Assembly (NCBI GenBank): GCA_033721915.1
Contig: JAWWAC010000002.1
Span: 1 to 64,000 of the forward strand
Direction: 5' to 3'
Length of the DNA stretch: 64,000 nt
Source: REBR01 sp033721915
GTDB taxonomy: Bacteria > Pseudomonadota > Gammaproteobacteria > Pseudomonadales > Oleiphilaceae
In this document: in pieces, positions 9,636-18,202 of the stretch
How positions within the stretch are numbered: position 1 is the stretch's first letter
How the letters are laid out: the number at the start of each line of letters is the position of its first letter
Notes under the pieces: model-generated
Seen by the model: only the letters and a program-made list of their open reading frames with translations
Database searches by the model: none
Told to the model about the DNA's origin: nothing
Program-made: the position numbers and the translations under genes

Positions 9636-10586
9636 TCAGAGGACCTCTCCGGCCTCTTCGGTATCCGCCGGAGTTGCTAACGGGCCGGTCGGGCTGGCCG
9701 CCGGGGTCTGTCCCTCCAGCAGTGGCTGAACAAACGACAGGTAGGCCGACAGGGTCTCCTCAGGGGCCTCCATATGGGGGTAATGGCCGATGCCCGGCAT
9801 CTCATAAGTGAAGTGCTGATCCCCCACCAGCTCCCGGAAACGGACCACCATATGGGCCCCAGAGACCGGATCGGCACTGCCGTTAATCAACGCCAGCGGG
9901 GCCCGGGTTTCTGCCAGGGCATTCACCCAGCGGTCGCGGTGCAATCGACGCTCGCGGATATAGCCCAGCAACGGCGGCAGGCAGCGTAACCCCCGGTTGT
10001 GATTGACCAGCTGCCAGACCGCCTCCAGGGTCTCGGCACTGGGCTGGGTGTCCCGGCCAAATACCGAGCAGAAGGTTCCCAGCAGCTTGCGACGGTTGGT
10101 CAGGTGCACCAGCAGCGGCCCCAGCGGACCGGCCATCAGCTTCTGCATGGGACGGGGACGGTGGGTCTCCGGGAAAAGCCCGCCGTTGAGCAGTGCCGCA
10201 CTCAGATAGCGCTTCAGGGAGCGTTCATTATCCCTGGCAAGCAACTCCTGGGCCACGGTATCCCCATAGTCGTGGGCCAGCATATGGCAGCTCGTGACCT
10301 GGCAATGATCCAGCACCGCGCTCACCAGATCCGCCTGCTCAAAGATGCTGTAATTGTGCGGACAGGGTTTGGCGCTGAAGCCCAGGCCCAGAAGGTCCGG
10401 CACAATCACCCGGAAACGCTCGCACAGGGCCGGCCAGAGCTCCGCAAAATCCCATCCGGCGGTGGGGTAGCCATGCAGCAGTAACAGGCAGGGGCCGTCG
10501 CCGCCACTGTCCACCACAAACACATCCTGCCCCAGCAGCGACACAGGCTTACCCATGGCCTGCCAGGACTGCAGTGAGTATTTCAT
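9636..10586 (-). CDS. MEST-like alpha/beta hydrolase
   Basis: Predicted alpha/beta hydrolase of 316 residues. It has the oxyanion motif LLHGYPTAGWDF (residues ~36-47) and AHDYGDTVAQELL with Asp about 106 in the nucleophile position, which makes it haloalkane-dehalogenase/epoxide-hydrolase-like rather than a serine esterase. The cap has NGGLFPETHRP and the C-terminus GHYPHMEAPEE supplies the catalytic His. HDYGDTVAQELL and NGGLFPETHRP strongly recall vertebrate MEST/PEG1 and its bacterial relatives. The substrate is unknown; adjacency to WS/DGAT suggests a lipid role (inference). Convergent with the WS/DGAT gene. Confidence 0.85.
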   Translation of the reverse strand: MKYSLQSWQAMGKPVSLLGQDVFVVDSGGDGPCLLLLHGYPTAGWDFAELWPALCERFRVIVPDLLGLGFSAKPCPHNYSIFEQADLVSAVLDHCQVTSCHMLAHDYGDTVAQELLARDNERSLKRYLSAALLNGGLFPETHRPRPMQKLMAGPLGPLLVHLTNRRKLLGTFCSVFGRDTQPSAETLEAVWQLVNHNRGLRCLPPLLGYIRERRLHRDRWVNALAETRAPLALINGSADPVSGAHMVVRFRELVGDQHFTYEMPGIGHYPHMEAPEETLSAYLSFVQPLLEGQTPAASPTGPLATPADTEEAGEVL

Positions 10587-10814
10587 TGTCCGCCTCTCAC
10601 ACCGTGTTTTTGCTTGTTGTTCTTGCCGGGCGGGTCAGACCCGGGTGTTCTATAGCAGGCTAATGACATTAATGGGCCCCTCTGCCCCGGTCAAGATCTT
10701 TGCCAAAACCTTCCCGGACAGCGCAAACCCGACCGGCCACAAAGCCTGAAAGCAGTGCTTCCCAGCCCCTTTCCGGCGATTTATACTGGCGCCGTCCCGC
10801 CACAGTGAAACGCC

Positions 10815-11630
10815 ATGAAACTGATCAGCTTTGATGTCTTCCGTACACTGGGATTCCCCCAGAACCAGGTGCTCAAGCCACAGGATTTTCTCAGCCACCG
10901 CGAGGCCCTCAAGGCCGCAGACTGGGTACTGTTCCCGGAATACTGGCAACTAGGTGCCCTGGTGTACGGACTGGGCTGCCGCGTCTTCCCCAGCCTGCCC
11001 AGCTACTACATTGGCCATGACAAGGTGGAAATGACCCGCGCCTTCGAGGCCGTGGCACCGGCTCACCTGCCCTGGACACTGATCCGCGCCAATGATGAAA
11101 CGGAGCGGGAAGCCATCTGGCAGAGCCTGCCCCTGCCCTTTGTGGCCAAAAACCCCAAAGCCAGCATGGGGGAAGGAGTCTGGCTGATCAGCAACCGCAA
11201 GGAGTGGCAGCGCTACTGCGAGCAGGCCACGGTGCTCTACGCCCAGGAATACCTGCCCATCGACCGGGACCTGCGCATCGTGGTGGTGGGGCAGAAGGTA
11301 ATCAGTGCCTACTGGCGCCATCAGTCTCCCTACGGATTCCACAACAACCTGGCCCGTGGCGGTACCCTGGGGCAGGAGCCGGTGCCGGAGTCGGCCTGCG
11401 CACTGGCATTGCAGGTGGCGGCGGATCTGGGCATCAACCACGCCGGCTTTGATATCGCCATGGTGGAGGGCCACCCCTACCTGATCGAGTTCAACCGGCT
11501 GTTCGGCAACCAGGGGCTGGACTCCAGGGCACTGGGCAGCGCCATTCTTGAGCATCTGAAAGAACAGGGCCGTTCTAACGGCCCCGACCAGGGTCCCGAT
11601 GGCTCACCACCCTGGCCCCTGGCGGTCTGA
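10815..11630 (+). CDS. RimK/ATP-grasp family protein of unknown substrate
   Basis: Probable ATP-dependent ligase with an ATP-grasp fold. The 271-residue protein shows LPFVAKNPKASMGEGVWLI (ATP-binding lysine and glycine-rich loop), YAQEYLPIDRDLRIVVVGQKVI, a WRHQSPYGFHNNLARGG segment and a late acidic metal site, FDIAMVEGHPYLIEFNRLFGN. These match the C-terminal part of RimK/GshB-type ligases. The N-terminal ~90 residues are less typical. No partner gene identifies the substrate; the next feature is ssrA. Function beyond ATP-grasp is not assignable. Confidence 0.82.
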   Translation: MKLISFDVFRTLGFPQNQVLKPQDFLSHREALKAADWVLFPEYWQLGALVYGLGCRVFPSLPSYYIGHDKVEMTRAFEAVAPAHLPWTLIRANDETEREAIWQSLPLPFVAKNPKASMGEGVWLISNRKEWQRYCEQATVLYAQEYLPIDRDLRIVVVGQKVISAYWRHQSPYGFHNNLARGGTLGQEPVPESACALALQVAADLGINHAGFDIAMVEGHPYLIEFNRLFGNQGLDSRALGSAILEHLKEQGRSNGPDQGPDGSPPWPLAV

Positions 11631-11679
11631 AAGGCGCCGCAACAGGCGCCCCAGGCCGCGCTGTTGTGACGCCCTCCCC

Positions 11680-11708
11680 TTGTGTTAGTGCCACTGCGGC
11701 CCCATAAT
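11680..11708 (+). promoter_or_regulatory. Putative promoter of ssrA (precursor tmRNA)
   Basis: TTGTGT (11680-11685), a 17-bp spacer and CATAAT (11703-11708) would start transcription about 60 bases before the mature 5' end. This fits a precursor that RNase P trims. Confidence 0.45.
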
Positions 11709-11774
11709 GATTGGTGAGTCAGGGGCACTGTCCCCGGCTCTGGTCACAGCTCAAGTCAGCGTGACGCCCGTAAT

Positions 11775-12137
11775 GGGGACGACATGGCTTCGACGCCGGT
11801 GACAAAATCCAAGGTGCATGTCGAGATGTCAGCGAATCTCGTAAAATCAAAGCTGAACGTTAGAGTCGCAAACGACGACAACTACGCACTAGCCGCCTAA
11901 AAATCGGTTAGTCTGCCTCGCCGGGGTGCTTGTTCCCCGTGTATTTGAGGCAGTCATAGAAAACAAGCTACGCCGTTACGCAGAGCTCACTGCGTAACGG
12001 TTAAAACTGCAAAGAGATCGCCTCTTGCACCCTGGCCCTTGGGTCGCTTGAGGTTAAATCAATAGAGGGACGCTAAGCATGTAGAGCCGAGGACGGAGTG
12101 CCGGCGGACGCGGGTTCAATTCCCGCCGTCTCCACCA
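11775..12137 (+). ncRNA. ssrA: Transfer-messenger RNA (tmRNA, SsrA)
   Basis: Single-piece tmRNA of about 363 nt. The 5' end GGGGACGACATGGCTTCGACG and the 3' end with a T-arm (GGTTCAATTCCCGCC) and CGTCTCCACCA form the tRNA-like acceptor. The reading frame at 11868-11900 encodes the tag ANDDNYALAA followed by TAA, the same tag as in Pseudomonas. It works with SmpB (7556-8035) to release stalled ribosomes and mark products for ClpXP. A strong terminator follows directly. Confidence 0.97.
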
Positions 12138-12146
12138 AACACCCGT

Positions 12147-12177
12147 AAAAGCCCCTGAGCAATCAGGGGCTTTTTTT
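12147..12177 (+). terminator. Rho-independent terminator of ssrA
   Basis: GCCCCTGA (12151-12158), loop GCAA and TCAGGGGC (12163-12170) form a perfect 8-bp stem followed by seven T. Confidence 0.92.
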
Positions 12178-12336
12178 GTTTATCCGCCCCATTTTCCAGC
12201 TCCGGCGTCAACCAAACGTTAAACGCCAGTCAGCGGTGCAGCCAGAACAGGGATGTTTACAAAGGCATTCATAACCCCATGCCAACAGATTCCGAAATGG
12301 GCATCCTTGCCGCACCTGGCTCAAAGAAACCTGTAT

Positions 12337-12678
12337 TCACCCACAAGCAATGTTGCTGTTGCCATCATCAGGATCATCATCACCAAGTTCACGGAATTCT
12401 GCTGCTCTCTCACGCAGAATCCGCTTTTTCTCTGCATCGGCAAATCGCTTCAAGACCTGGCGAATCAGGGGCTGGTATCCAATGCCATTGATCTCCGCAA
12501 TCATCTTGAAGTCTTCAATCAGGGATTTCTGTAGCCGGATAGAGATAGGCTGCAGCCCAGCAGCTTCGTTCACAACGGCTTCGTCCACGTTTTTAGAGAC
12601 GCGGACAAACTCTTCATCACGCCCCAGGCTGCCGTCTTCCCAGGCTTCTGCGGTATTATCAATCTTCTTTTTGCTCAT
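12337..12678 (-). CDS. CopG/BrnA-like antitoxin of a small toxin-antitoxin pair
   Basis: The 113-residue product begins MSKKKIDNTAEAWEDG and contains LQPISIRLQKSLIEDFKMIAEINGIGYQPLIRQVLKRFADAEKK, a ribbon-helix-helix-like segment typical of BrnA/CopG-type antitoxins. The C-terminus is acidic (DDDPDDG). It lies 59 bp downstream of the toxin-like pseudogene on the same strand, the toxin-first order of BrnT-BrnA modules. The region is AT-richer than the surrounding genes, which suggests acquisition. It probably binds the palindrome at 13035-13048 (inference). Confidence 0.7.
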   Translation of the reverse strand: MSKKKIDNTAEAWEDGSLGRDEEFVRVSKNVDEAVVNEAAGLQPISIRLQKSLIEDFKMIAEINGIGYQPLIRQVLKRFADAEKKRILRERAAEFRELGDDDPDDGNSNIACG

Positions 12679-12737
12679 ATTGCTCCTCCCGTCGCGTTCA
12701 TTTTTCTGCTTTCTATCACTGCGACTGTTGCGATGGG

Positions 12738-13018
12738 TTACACAAACTTCCGGTAAATCCTCTCTTCGGTCTCGTTCGGCTCGTAAGCCGTCTTAACGAT
12801 GACGTCACCCCCCTTAAGCATAAACGCCACTTTGAGGCGCCGCCCACAGTCTGTATCAGCAACAAACCACTGAGTTGGAGGATCGGTTTGTGCTCTTCCC
12901 TGGTGTCCTCCAACAGGTTACCTTCCCGGTTTGCGAAACATTGCTGGACCTCCTCAAGACTGACTCCCTGTTTCTGTGCCAGCTTCTGATTCACTGCAGA
13001 CGAACATATCAGCGCCAT
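12738..13018 (-). pseudogene. Frameshifted toxin-like gene upstream of the antitoxin
   Basis: From ATG at 13018 the frame reads MALICSSAVNQKLAQKQGV and then SLEEVQQCFANREGN up to EEHK. It continues in the -1 frame as TDPPTQWFVADTDCGRR, then a segment ending YEPNETEERIYRKFV and a stop at 12738. The break is at an AAA run (12887-12889 on the plus strand) and a single inserted A would restore a ~93-residue protein. It resembles small proteins often annotated as ADP-ribosyl-(dinitrogen reductase) hydrolase that pair with CopG-like antitoxins. The alternatives are a true frameshift mutation, a sequencing error, or -1 slippage. Confidence 0.65.
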
Positions 13019-13034
13019 CGTGTCCCTCACTGAA

Positions 13035-13065
13035 TTTGTATATACAAAATACTGCCCAAAACCAA
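13035..13065 (-). promoter_or_regulatory. Promoter and palindromic operator of the toxin-antitoxin locus
   Basis: A perfect 14-bp palindrome, TTTGTATATACAAA (13035-13048), lies 17 bp upstream of the toxin start. On the minus strand TTGGTT (13060-13065), a 17-bp spacer and TATACA (13037-13042) form a likely promoter whose -10 sits inside the palindrome. This is the usual design for antitoxin autorepression. Confidence 0.6.
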
Positions 13066-13181
13066 GTGCACACGTCTTTGTGTTGCTCTGAGATTCCCTG
13101 CAGGACTGGAGCACCAGCGTCTTGCTGTGACGCAGAGACCACGATGACAATCGCCGGAAACGGCGCAATACCTTTGCCTCG

Positions 13182-13209
13182 ATTAATGTTATGTTATAAC
13201 ATAATTAAT
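13182..13209 (+). promoter_or_regulatory. Zur-type zinc-repressor box upstream of merC-like gene
   Basis: The 16-bp perfect palindrome TTATGTTATAACATAA (13189-13204) is flanked by ATTAAT on both sides. Its core ATGTTATAACAT matches the proteobacterial Zur operator and is identical to the core at 40684-40695. It lies 43 bp before the start at 13248. Confidence 0.75.
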
Positions 13210-13247
13210 CTGTAGAATTTACTTCATACCCACTCACGGAGCCCCTG

Positions 13248-13661
13248 ATGAATACCGCACCCTACTCACCCTGGCTGGACCGGTTTGCCATCGGCCTTTC
13301 CGGAATCTGCGCCCTTCATTGCCTGGCACTGCCGCTGATGCTGGTTCTTCTTCCGGCCCTGGGTGCCACGTTTTTCGGGGATGAGGCCTTTCACCGCGCG
13401 CTGCTCTGGCTGGTGATTCCTCTCAGTGTCCTGGCCGTCTGGCTGGGGTGTCTGCAGCACAAGGACCGGCGGGTCTGGGCCTTTACCGCTACGGGGCTTG
13501 CCCTGATGGTGGTGGCGGCGCTGATCGGACACGATGTGCTGGGGGAGTGGGGGGAAAAGCTGGTCACGTTGATGGGCGCAACGGTACTGTCACTGGGGCA
13601 TATCCGCAATCACGCCCTGTGTCGCCGGGTCCGTTGTGACCATGACAGGACCTGTCACTGA
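13248..13661 (+). CDS. MerC-domain membrane protein, probably zinc-regulated
   Basis: The 137-residue protein has about four membrane segments and the MerC signature GLSGICALHCLALPL, with a Cys pair in the first helix. MerC-type proteins move Hg(II) in mercury operons, but no other mer gene is nearby. A Zur-type operator just upstream instead suggests a role in zinc homeostasis (inference). The C-terminus is Cys/His-rich (HIRNHALCRRVRCDHDRTCH). Monocistronic; followed by idi. Confidence 0.8.
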   Translation: MNTAPYSPWLDRFAIGLSGICALHCLALPLMLVLLPALGATFFGDEAFHRALLWLVIPLSVLAVWLGCLQHKDRRVWAFTATGLALMVVAALIGHDVLGEWGEKLVTLMGATVLSLGHIRNHALCRRVRCDHDRTCH

Positions 13662-13852
13662 CCCCGGACACCCTTGCCACAGGCATCCGGGCGCTCTTCC
13701 GTTGGCATCAGGCGCACCCCGTGCGCCCGGACTGGCGTATGACACCCACCTCCCCGCTTCCTGCCCGGTAAAATACGCTCTTACAGGTTTCCGGGTTATC
13801 ATGAGACACACTCATTGGCCCGGAAAGCGTATCGGCCAGCCCCGGAGTCTCC

Positions 13853-14452
13853 ATGGATCAAGATCGGGATCGGAACCACAGCCACCCTGTCTCTTTTGAC
13901 GAGGAGCCCCTGATCCTGGTGGATGAAAACGACCGGGTGCTGGGCCATGACTCCAAGCTGGCCTGCCATCAGGGACAGGGAAAACTACACAGGGCCTTCT
14001 CGGTGTTTGTCTTCAATCGCCACAATGAGCTGCTGCTGCAGCAGCGCAGCGCACTGAAACCCCTTTGGCCCCTGTACTGGTCCAACAGTTGCTGCAGCCA
14101 CCCCCGCCGGGGCGAAAACGACCCTGACGCGGCGCGCCGGCGTCTGTGGGAGGAGCTGTCACTGGAGCTGCAGCCGGAGTTTCTGTACCGGTTCCGCTAC
14201 CAGGTGGCCTACGGTGATGTGGGCGCGGAGCATGAGCTGTGCTCGGTGTACATCGCCCGCTCGGATGCCCCTGTCACCGTCAATGCCAGCGAAGTCTCGG
14301 ACTGGTGCTACATCTCCCCCGAGGCACTGGACCGCGAGCTAACGGAAAACCCGCAGCGCTACACTCCATGGCTTCATCTGGAATGGCCACGGCTGCGTCA
14401 GGAATTCTGGCACCGGGTGCAGGCTCTTGGCGGAGCCGGTTCAGGAGCGTAA
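13853..14452 (+). CDS. idi: Isopentenyl-diphosphate delta-isomerase, type I
   Basis: Interconverts isopentenyl and dimethylallyl diphosphate for isoprenoid and quinone side chains. The 199-residue NUDIX protein has LHRAFSVFVFN, the active-site NSCCSHPRRGE with the catalytic Cys, and the Nudix box region RRRLWEELSLEL. YWSNSCCSHP is diagnostic of type I Idi. Its 3' end overlaps the phoD stop by 12 bp on the opposite strand. Confidence 0.94.
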   Translation: MDQDRDRNHSHPVSFDEEPLILVDENDRVLGHDSKLACHQGQGKLHRAFSVFVFNRHNELLLQQRSALKPLWPLYWSNSCCSHPRRGENDPDAARRRLWEELSLELQPEFLYRFRYQVAYGDVGAEHELCSVYIARSDAPVTVNASEVSDWCYISPEALDRELTENPQRYTPWLHLEWPRLRQEFWHRVQALGGAGSGA

Positions 14453-16396
14453 TCGACCGATCGGCGCTGAAGTGCCTGCATCCGGCGGTTGCCGGCTCTG
14501 GTCCACCGGGTCAGTGCCCGAGGTGGGCTTTCTGAACAGTGCAGGGCGGGCAAGCAGTCCCGGGTTACCGACCCGGTTGTCGAACTGCTGGATCAGACGC
14601 TCATTGCCATCATCCGCCGGATAGGACACCTCCCAGAGCTCGAACACATGGCTCTCGCGGGTAAAGTGGGAAAGACCGTAACCATAGGTGCGCCAGTTGA
14701 AATAGCGCAGGTTCGGGTTGGCAATCCGGGCAGCCGACTCAAGCCCCCTTACCGCCGCCTCCCCCAGAGGCACAAAATTGCTGTGAAAATTCTGGTAGTC
14801 GTCGTGTACCTTGCGGTTCATGGTCTGTTCATAGATCTCGCCGGCAATCACTTCAGCCCCACCCGGGCGCCCCAGTGCACTGGGGACCAGCTCCACACCG
14901 ACGGTCTGCAGCTGACCGGCCGGGCCAGAGGCGTCCAGTGCGGGCACATAATTGGGTGCGGAAGGGTCTTCAATGAGATCGTTGGCAAACCAGCCATGAC
15001 TGTCCCCGGAGAGGACCACATTGTCGATAATGCGGTTCTGCCGGAGAAACTCGTAGAGTTCCCTCCTGGCCTCCGGGAAGCCGCCCCAGCCGCTGGTATA
15101 CAGCTCGGGCCCTGAGACATCCGGCCCGAAAATCGTCCGCACCGCCGGGGTGACTTCCGTGGTCCCCAGTTGCGACAGGTTGATCTGGTTCACCAGCACC
15201 CGGAAAGCCACCTGCCTGCGGGACCAGGAGGCCATCAGTGTCTGCTTCAGCCAGGCGGTCTGTTTCTCACCCAGCAGTGTGGACAGGGCTGTGGCGGACC
15301 CGGCATCCCGGAAACGACGTATATCCAGCAGGATGACATCGCAAAGGTCGCCGTATTCCAGGCAGCGGTAATCCAGCAGCGCGTGGGTCCCGGTAGGGGC
15401 CGGCACCTGCTCATTGGGCCCTGGGGAGTCCATGAAGGCACCACCGCCGTCAGGGCGGGTCGGCCGGCTGGGTGTCCACAACCAGAAAACCTCTGCGGCC
15501 TCCTCCTGGGTAAATTCGATGCCCGTGTCCGGGTCCACTTCATTATCGAAGTCGTGCTGGTCGGGCATGATGGCAAAGGGAACACACTGGTGCGCCCTCA
15601 TCAGGTCCGGATCGCTGCGGTACAGGGCATAGCGCCTGGCACACTCGTCTCGATTGAACCACTTGCGGAAATCCACGTCATTCAGGTCGAAGCGGTCTTT
15701 CCTGGCCCGATACCAGCCTTTGTCGTCCACGAACTCGTAAATGTAATCCCCGGCGTGACAGAACAGGTCGATGTCGTCTCTTTGGGAGATAAACCGGTAC
15801 GGATGAAAGTCCATGGACCAGTAGGACGAGCAGGCCGCGTTGACGATGCGCAGATCGCTGATGTCGTCCCCCGCCTTTGGGGCGGTCCTGGTGCGCCCAA
15901 TCAGGGAGGTTCTGCCCAGTGCCGCAAACGCGTAGTAATAGGTGGTGGCGGACTGGAGCCCCTGTGCGTCCACCTTGACCGTCCAGTCCCGGTCTCTGGT
16001 GGTGGTTACGGCCCCGCTCTGGACGATGCGGGTGAATTCCGGGTCTTCTGATATGGCCCAGAACACCCGTATCTGCCGCAGCCCCTGGGGGTTGGCAACC
16101 CGATAGCCCCTGGGATCCGGCACGCTCACCCGGGTCCACAGGATTACCCGGTCCGACAGGGGATCGCCGGAGGCCACTCCGTGACCAAAAGGCAGCAGGC
16201 TCTCATCCACCGGGTAGTCCCAGCCCTCCGGCACATTGAATGAGACGGCACGGCTGATATCGCTGTCACCGGGCAACGCATCCACTGGCGGGGCTGCTGG
16301 CTGCTCCCCGGACTGGCGGGTTCCGCTGTCAACGCAGCCACTGCCTGCCGCAGACAGTACGATGAGCTTTAAAAGCTGTCTTCTGGATAGAGCCAT
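14441..16396 (-). CDS. PhoD-type alkaline phosphatase/phosphodiesterase, Tat-exported lipoprotein
   Basis: Predicted extracytoplasmic phosphoesterase of the PhoD family, using Ca/Fe-type metal centres. The 651-residue protein begins MALSRRQLLKLIVLSAAGSGC, combining a twin-arginine signal (SRRQLLK) with a lipobox-like AAGSGC. Metal-site motifs are visible: FGHGVASGDPLSDRVILWTR, HAGDYIYEF, DQHDFDNEV and VVLSGDSHGWFANDL. The start at 16396 is chosen for the Tat signal; the 57 codons upstream look non-coding. It would be a client of the TatABC system encoded at 33.6-35.3 kb. No Pho box was found. Confidence 0.9.
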   Translation of the reverse strand: MALSRRQLLKLIVLSAAGSGCVDSGTRQSGEQPAAPPVDALPGDSDISRAVSFNVPEGWDYPVDESLLPFGHGVASGDPLSDRVILWTRVSVPDPRGYRVANPQGLRQIRVFWAISEDPEFTRIVQSGAVTTTRDRDWTVKVDAQGLQSATTYYYAFAALGRTSLIGRTRTAPKAGDDISDLRIVNAACSSYWSMDFHPYRFISQRDDIDLFCHAGDYIYEFVDDKGWYRARKDRFDLNDVDFRKWFNRDECARRYALYRSDPDLMRAHQCVPFAIMPDQHDFDNEVDPDTGIEFTQEEAAEVFWLWTPSRPTRPDGGGAFMDSPGPNEQVPAPTGTHALLDYRCLEYGDLCDVILLDIRRFRDAGSATALSTLLGEKQTAWLKQTLMASWSRRQVAFRVLVNQINLSQLGTTEVTPAVRTIFGPDVSGPELYTSGWGGFPEARRELYEFLRQNRIIDNVVLSGDSHGWFANDLIEDPSAPNYVPALDASGPAGQLQTVGVELVPSALGRPGGAEVIAGEIYEQTMNRKVHDDYQNFHSNFVPLGEAAVRGLESAARIANPNLRYFNWRTYGYGLSHFTRESHVFELWEVSYPADDGNERLIQQFDNRVGNPGLLARPALFRKPTSGTDPVDQSRQPPDAGTSAPIGRLRS

Positions 16397-16671
16397 TGAA
16401 ATTCTCCACAGCCGGTCGCGCCGGGCAACAGGCTGTTCAGATACCACTGGAACGGCGCTGTCAGTGCCCCGGCCAAGGGGGAAGGAGCCGGTCGGAATGC
16501 CTCCCAAAAGACCCCTGGGCCCATGAAATGACCGCACGATGGTGCCACCAGACTGTGACGATTCCATGACGAAGAAGGCATGGAGCAGTGAGCGCGGAAG
16601 GCGGTCAGAAAGGCGTCGCCAGCGTCTTCAGAGCAGCGACTGATGAGCGCACCGGTTGGCCACTGGCCGGA

Positions 16672-17880
16672 TCAGCGCATGGCCGAACCCGGTTGAGGCG
16701 CCCAGGCACGCACGGCCGCTGGTGCCCCGGCGGCGAGAAGGACGGAGCCCATGGCGCACAGGGCCATGGTCAGTGTCACAGGCAGCAGTGTCTGGGGGGC
16801 CATGGCCGCCGAGAGGGCACTGATGGAGCCGGCCAGTGTGAACTGGGTGGCGCCGAGCAGTGCCGAGGCGGTGCCACCGATATGGGGGAAGAATTCCAGG
16901 GCATTGGCCATGTTGTTGGGCACTATGGCGCCCATGCAGCCCACGGCCACCATGATGCACACCGCCACGGTCCAGTAGGAGGCGCCGCTCCAGGCCAGGA
17001 ACACCACCCCGAGCAGTGCGGCCCCCTTGATAAAAGACGCCACCCGCAACAGCCCGATGGAGGAGCGGCTCAGAAGAAGCCGCCGGTTGATCAGGTTGAT
17101 GACGGCCATGACGGCGATATTGGCGGCAAACAGCAGTGAGAAGCGGGTGCTGGTCAGTCCGAACCACTCCTGGTAAATAAAAGAGGCATGGGTGATGAAC
17201 ACCAGCATCACGCTGAACGCCAGTGACTGAAGCAGCACCAGGCGCATGGCCACCGGATGGGACAACACCTGCCAGTAGTTGGTCACCATGGTGAGCATGG
17301 GGGTGTGCTCCCGGCTTTTGCGCTCCGGCAGCCGCCGGAACAGCAGCAGATGCAACACCAACCCCAATAGCAGGGCATAGAGGCTCAATACCACAAAAAT
17401 GGCGGGCCATCCGCTGACCGCCATCAGCAGTGTCCCCAGGCCCGGCGCGGCGGCGGGAGCAATGAACATGATCAACCCGATCAGGCTGAACAGGCGCGCC
17501 GCCTCGTTACCGCTGACGGTATCCCGCACTATGGCCGGCACGGACACCGCGCAGAAGGCACCACCCACCCCCTGTGTCATGCGCCAGAGAAGCATCTCCT
17601 GCAGGCTTGAGGCCTGGGAGACCATAAAGGCCGCCACGGCGAACAGCCCCATGCCCCCCAGTAGAATCCGCTGCCTTCCATAGCGGTCCGAGAGGGGGCC
17701 ACCCACCAGCTGGGCCAGCCCCAGCGCCACCACGTAGGCACTCAGCGTCAGACCTACATCGGCGCTTTTGACGCCAAGATCGGCGGCAATGGCGGGGAAT
17801 GCCGGTAAATAGGCATCCAGCGCCAGAGGCCCAAGGGCCACGGTCATGCCCAGCAAAAGGGCCAACTGAAAGTGCGGCAT
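16672..17880 (-). CDS. Bcr/CflA family multidrug efflux MFS transporter
   Basis: Drug:H+ antiporter-1 family protein with 12 predicted helices. The 402-residue sequence has LGPLALDAYLPAFPAIAADLG at the start, the MFS motif A GGPLSDRYGRQRILLGG between helices 2 and 3, WRMTQGVGGAF in helix 4, and AIVRDTVSGNEAARLFSLIGL, all characteristic of Bcr/CflA. The substrate is unknown. Same direction as phoD, separated by 275 bp with no recognisable feature. Confidence 0.92.
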   Translation of the reverse strand: MPHFQLALLLGMTVALGPLALDAYLPAFPAIAADLGVKSADVGLTLSAYVVALGLAQLVGGPLSDRYGRQRILLGGMGLFAVAAFMVSQASSLQEMLLWRMTQGVGGAFCAVSVPAIVRDTVSGNEAARLFSLIGLIMFIAPAAAPGLGTLLMAVSGWPAIFVVLSLYALLLGLVLHLLLFRRLPERKSREHTPMLTMVTNYWQVLSHPVAMRLVLLQSLAFSVMLVFITHASFIYQEWFGLTSTRFSLLFAANIAVMAVINLINRRLLLSRSSIGLLRVASFIKGAALLGVVFLAWSGASYWTVAVCIMVAVGCMGAIVPNNMANALEFFPHIGGTASALLGATQFTLAGSISALSAAMAPQTLLPVTLTMALCAMGSVLLAAGAPAAVRAWAPQPGSAMR

Positions 17881-18202
17881 ATAAAAAGACTCTCCTGCTC
17901 AGCCAGCGACACCCTTCCATGCCGCTACAGCGTCTGTGGCTGAACAGCATAAGGAATCGGCGTCAATACGCCACTTTTTAATGAAACCGCTCTGCTTTTA
18001 CCCATCCGCAGAAGCGGCCATGGCCGCGCCCCCATGAAGGCACTGAACACGTTCTGTGCAAAACGCCGGGGCCCTGCTAACCTGACATTAACGGATAATG
18101 AACAGGCCTGACCCAGGGTTCACCGGCTGTAACGGGCGCCTGGGGCGCCATGTGATCAGAGCATCCAGGTGCTCAGAGAATCAGAGCGACAGGGGGACAA
18201 CC

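Noticed and set aside
12104..12137. tRNA-like sequence considered as a separate tRNA gene
   Set aside because: It is the 3' part of the tmRNA; it pairs with the 5' GGGGACG and has no anticodon arm of its own.
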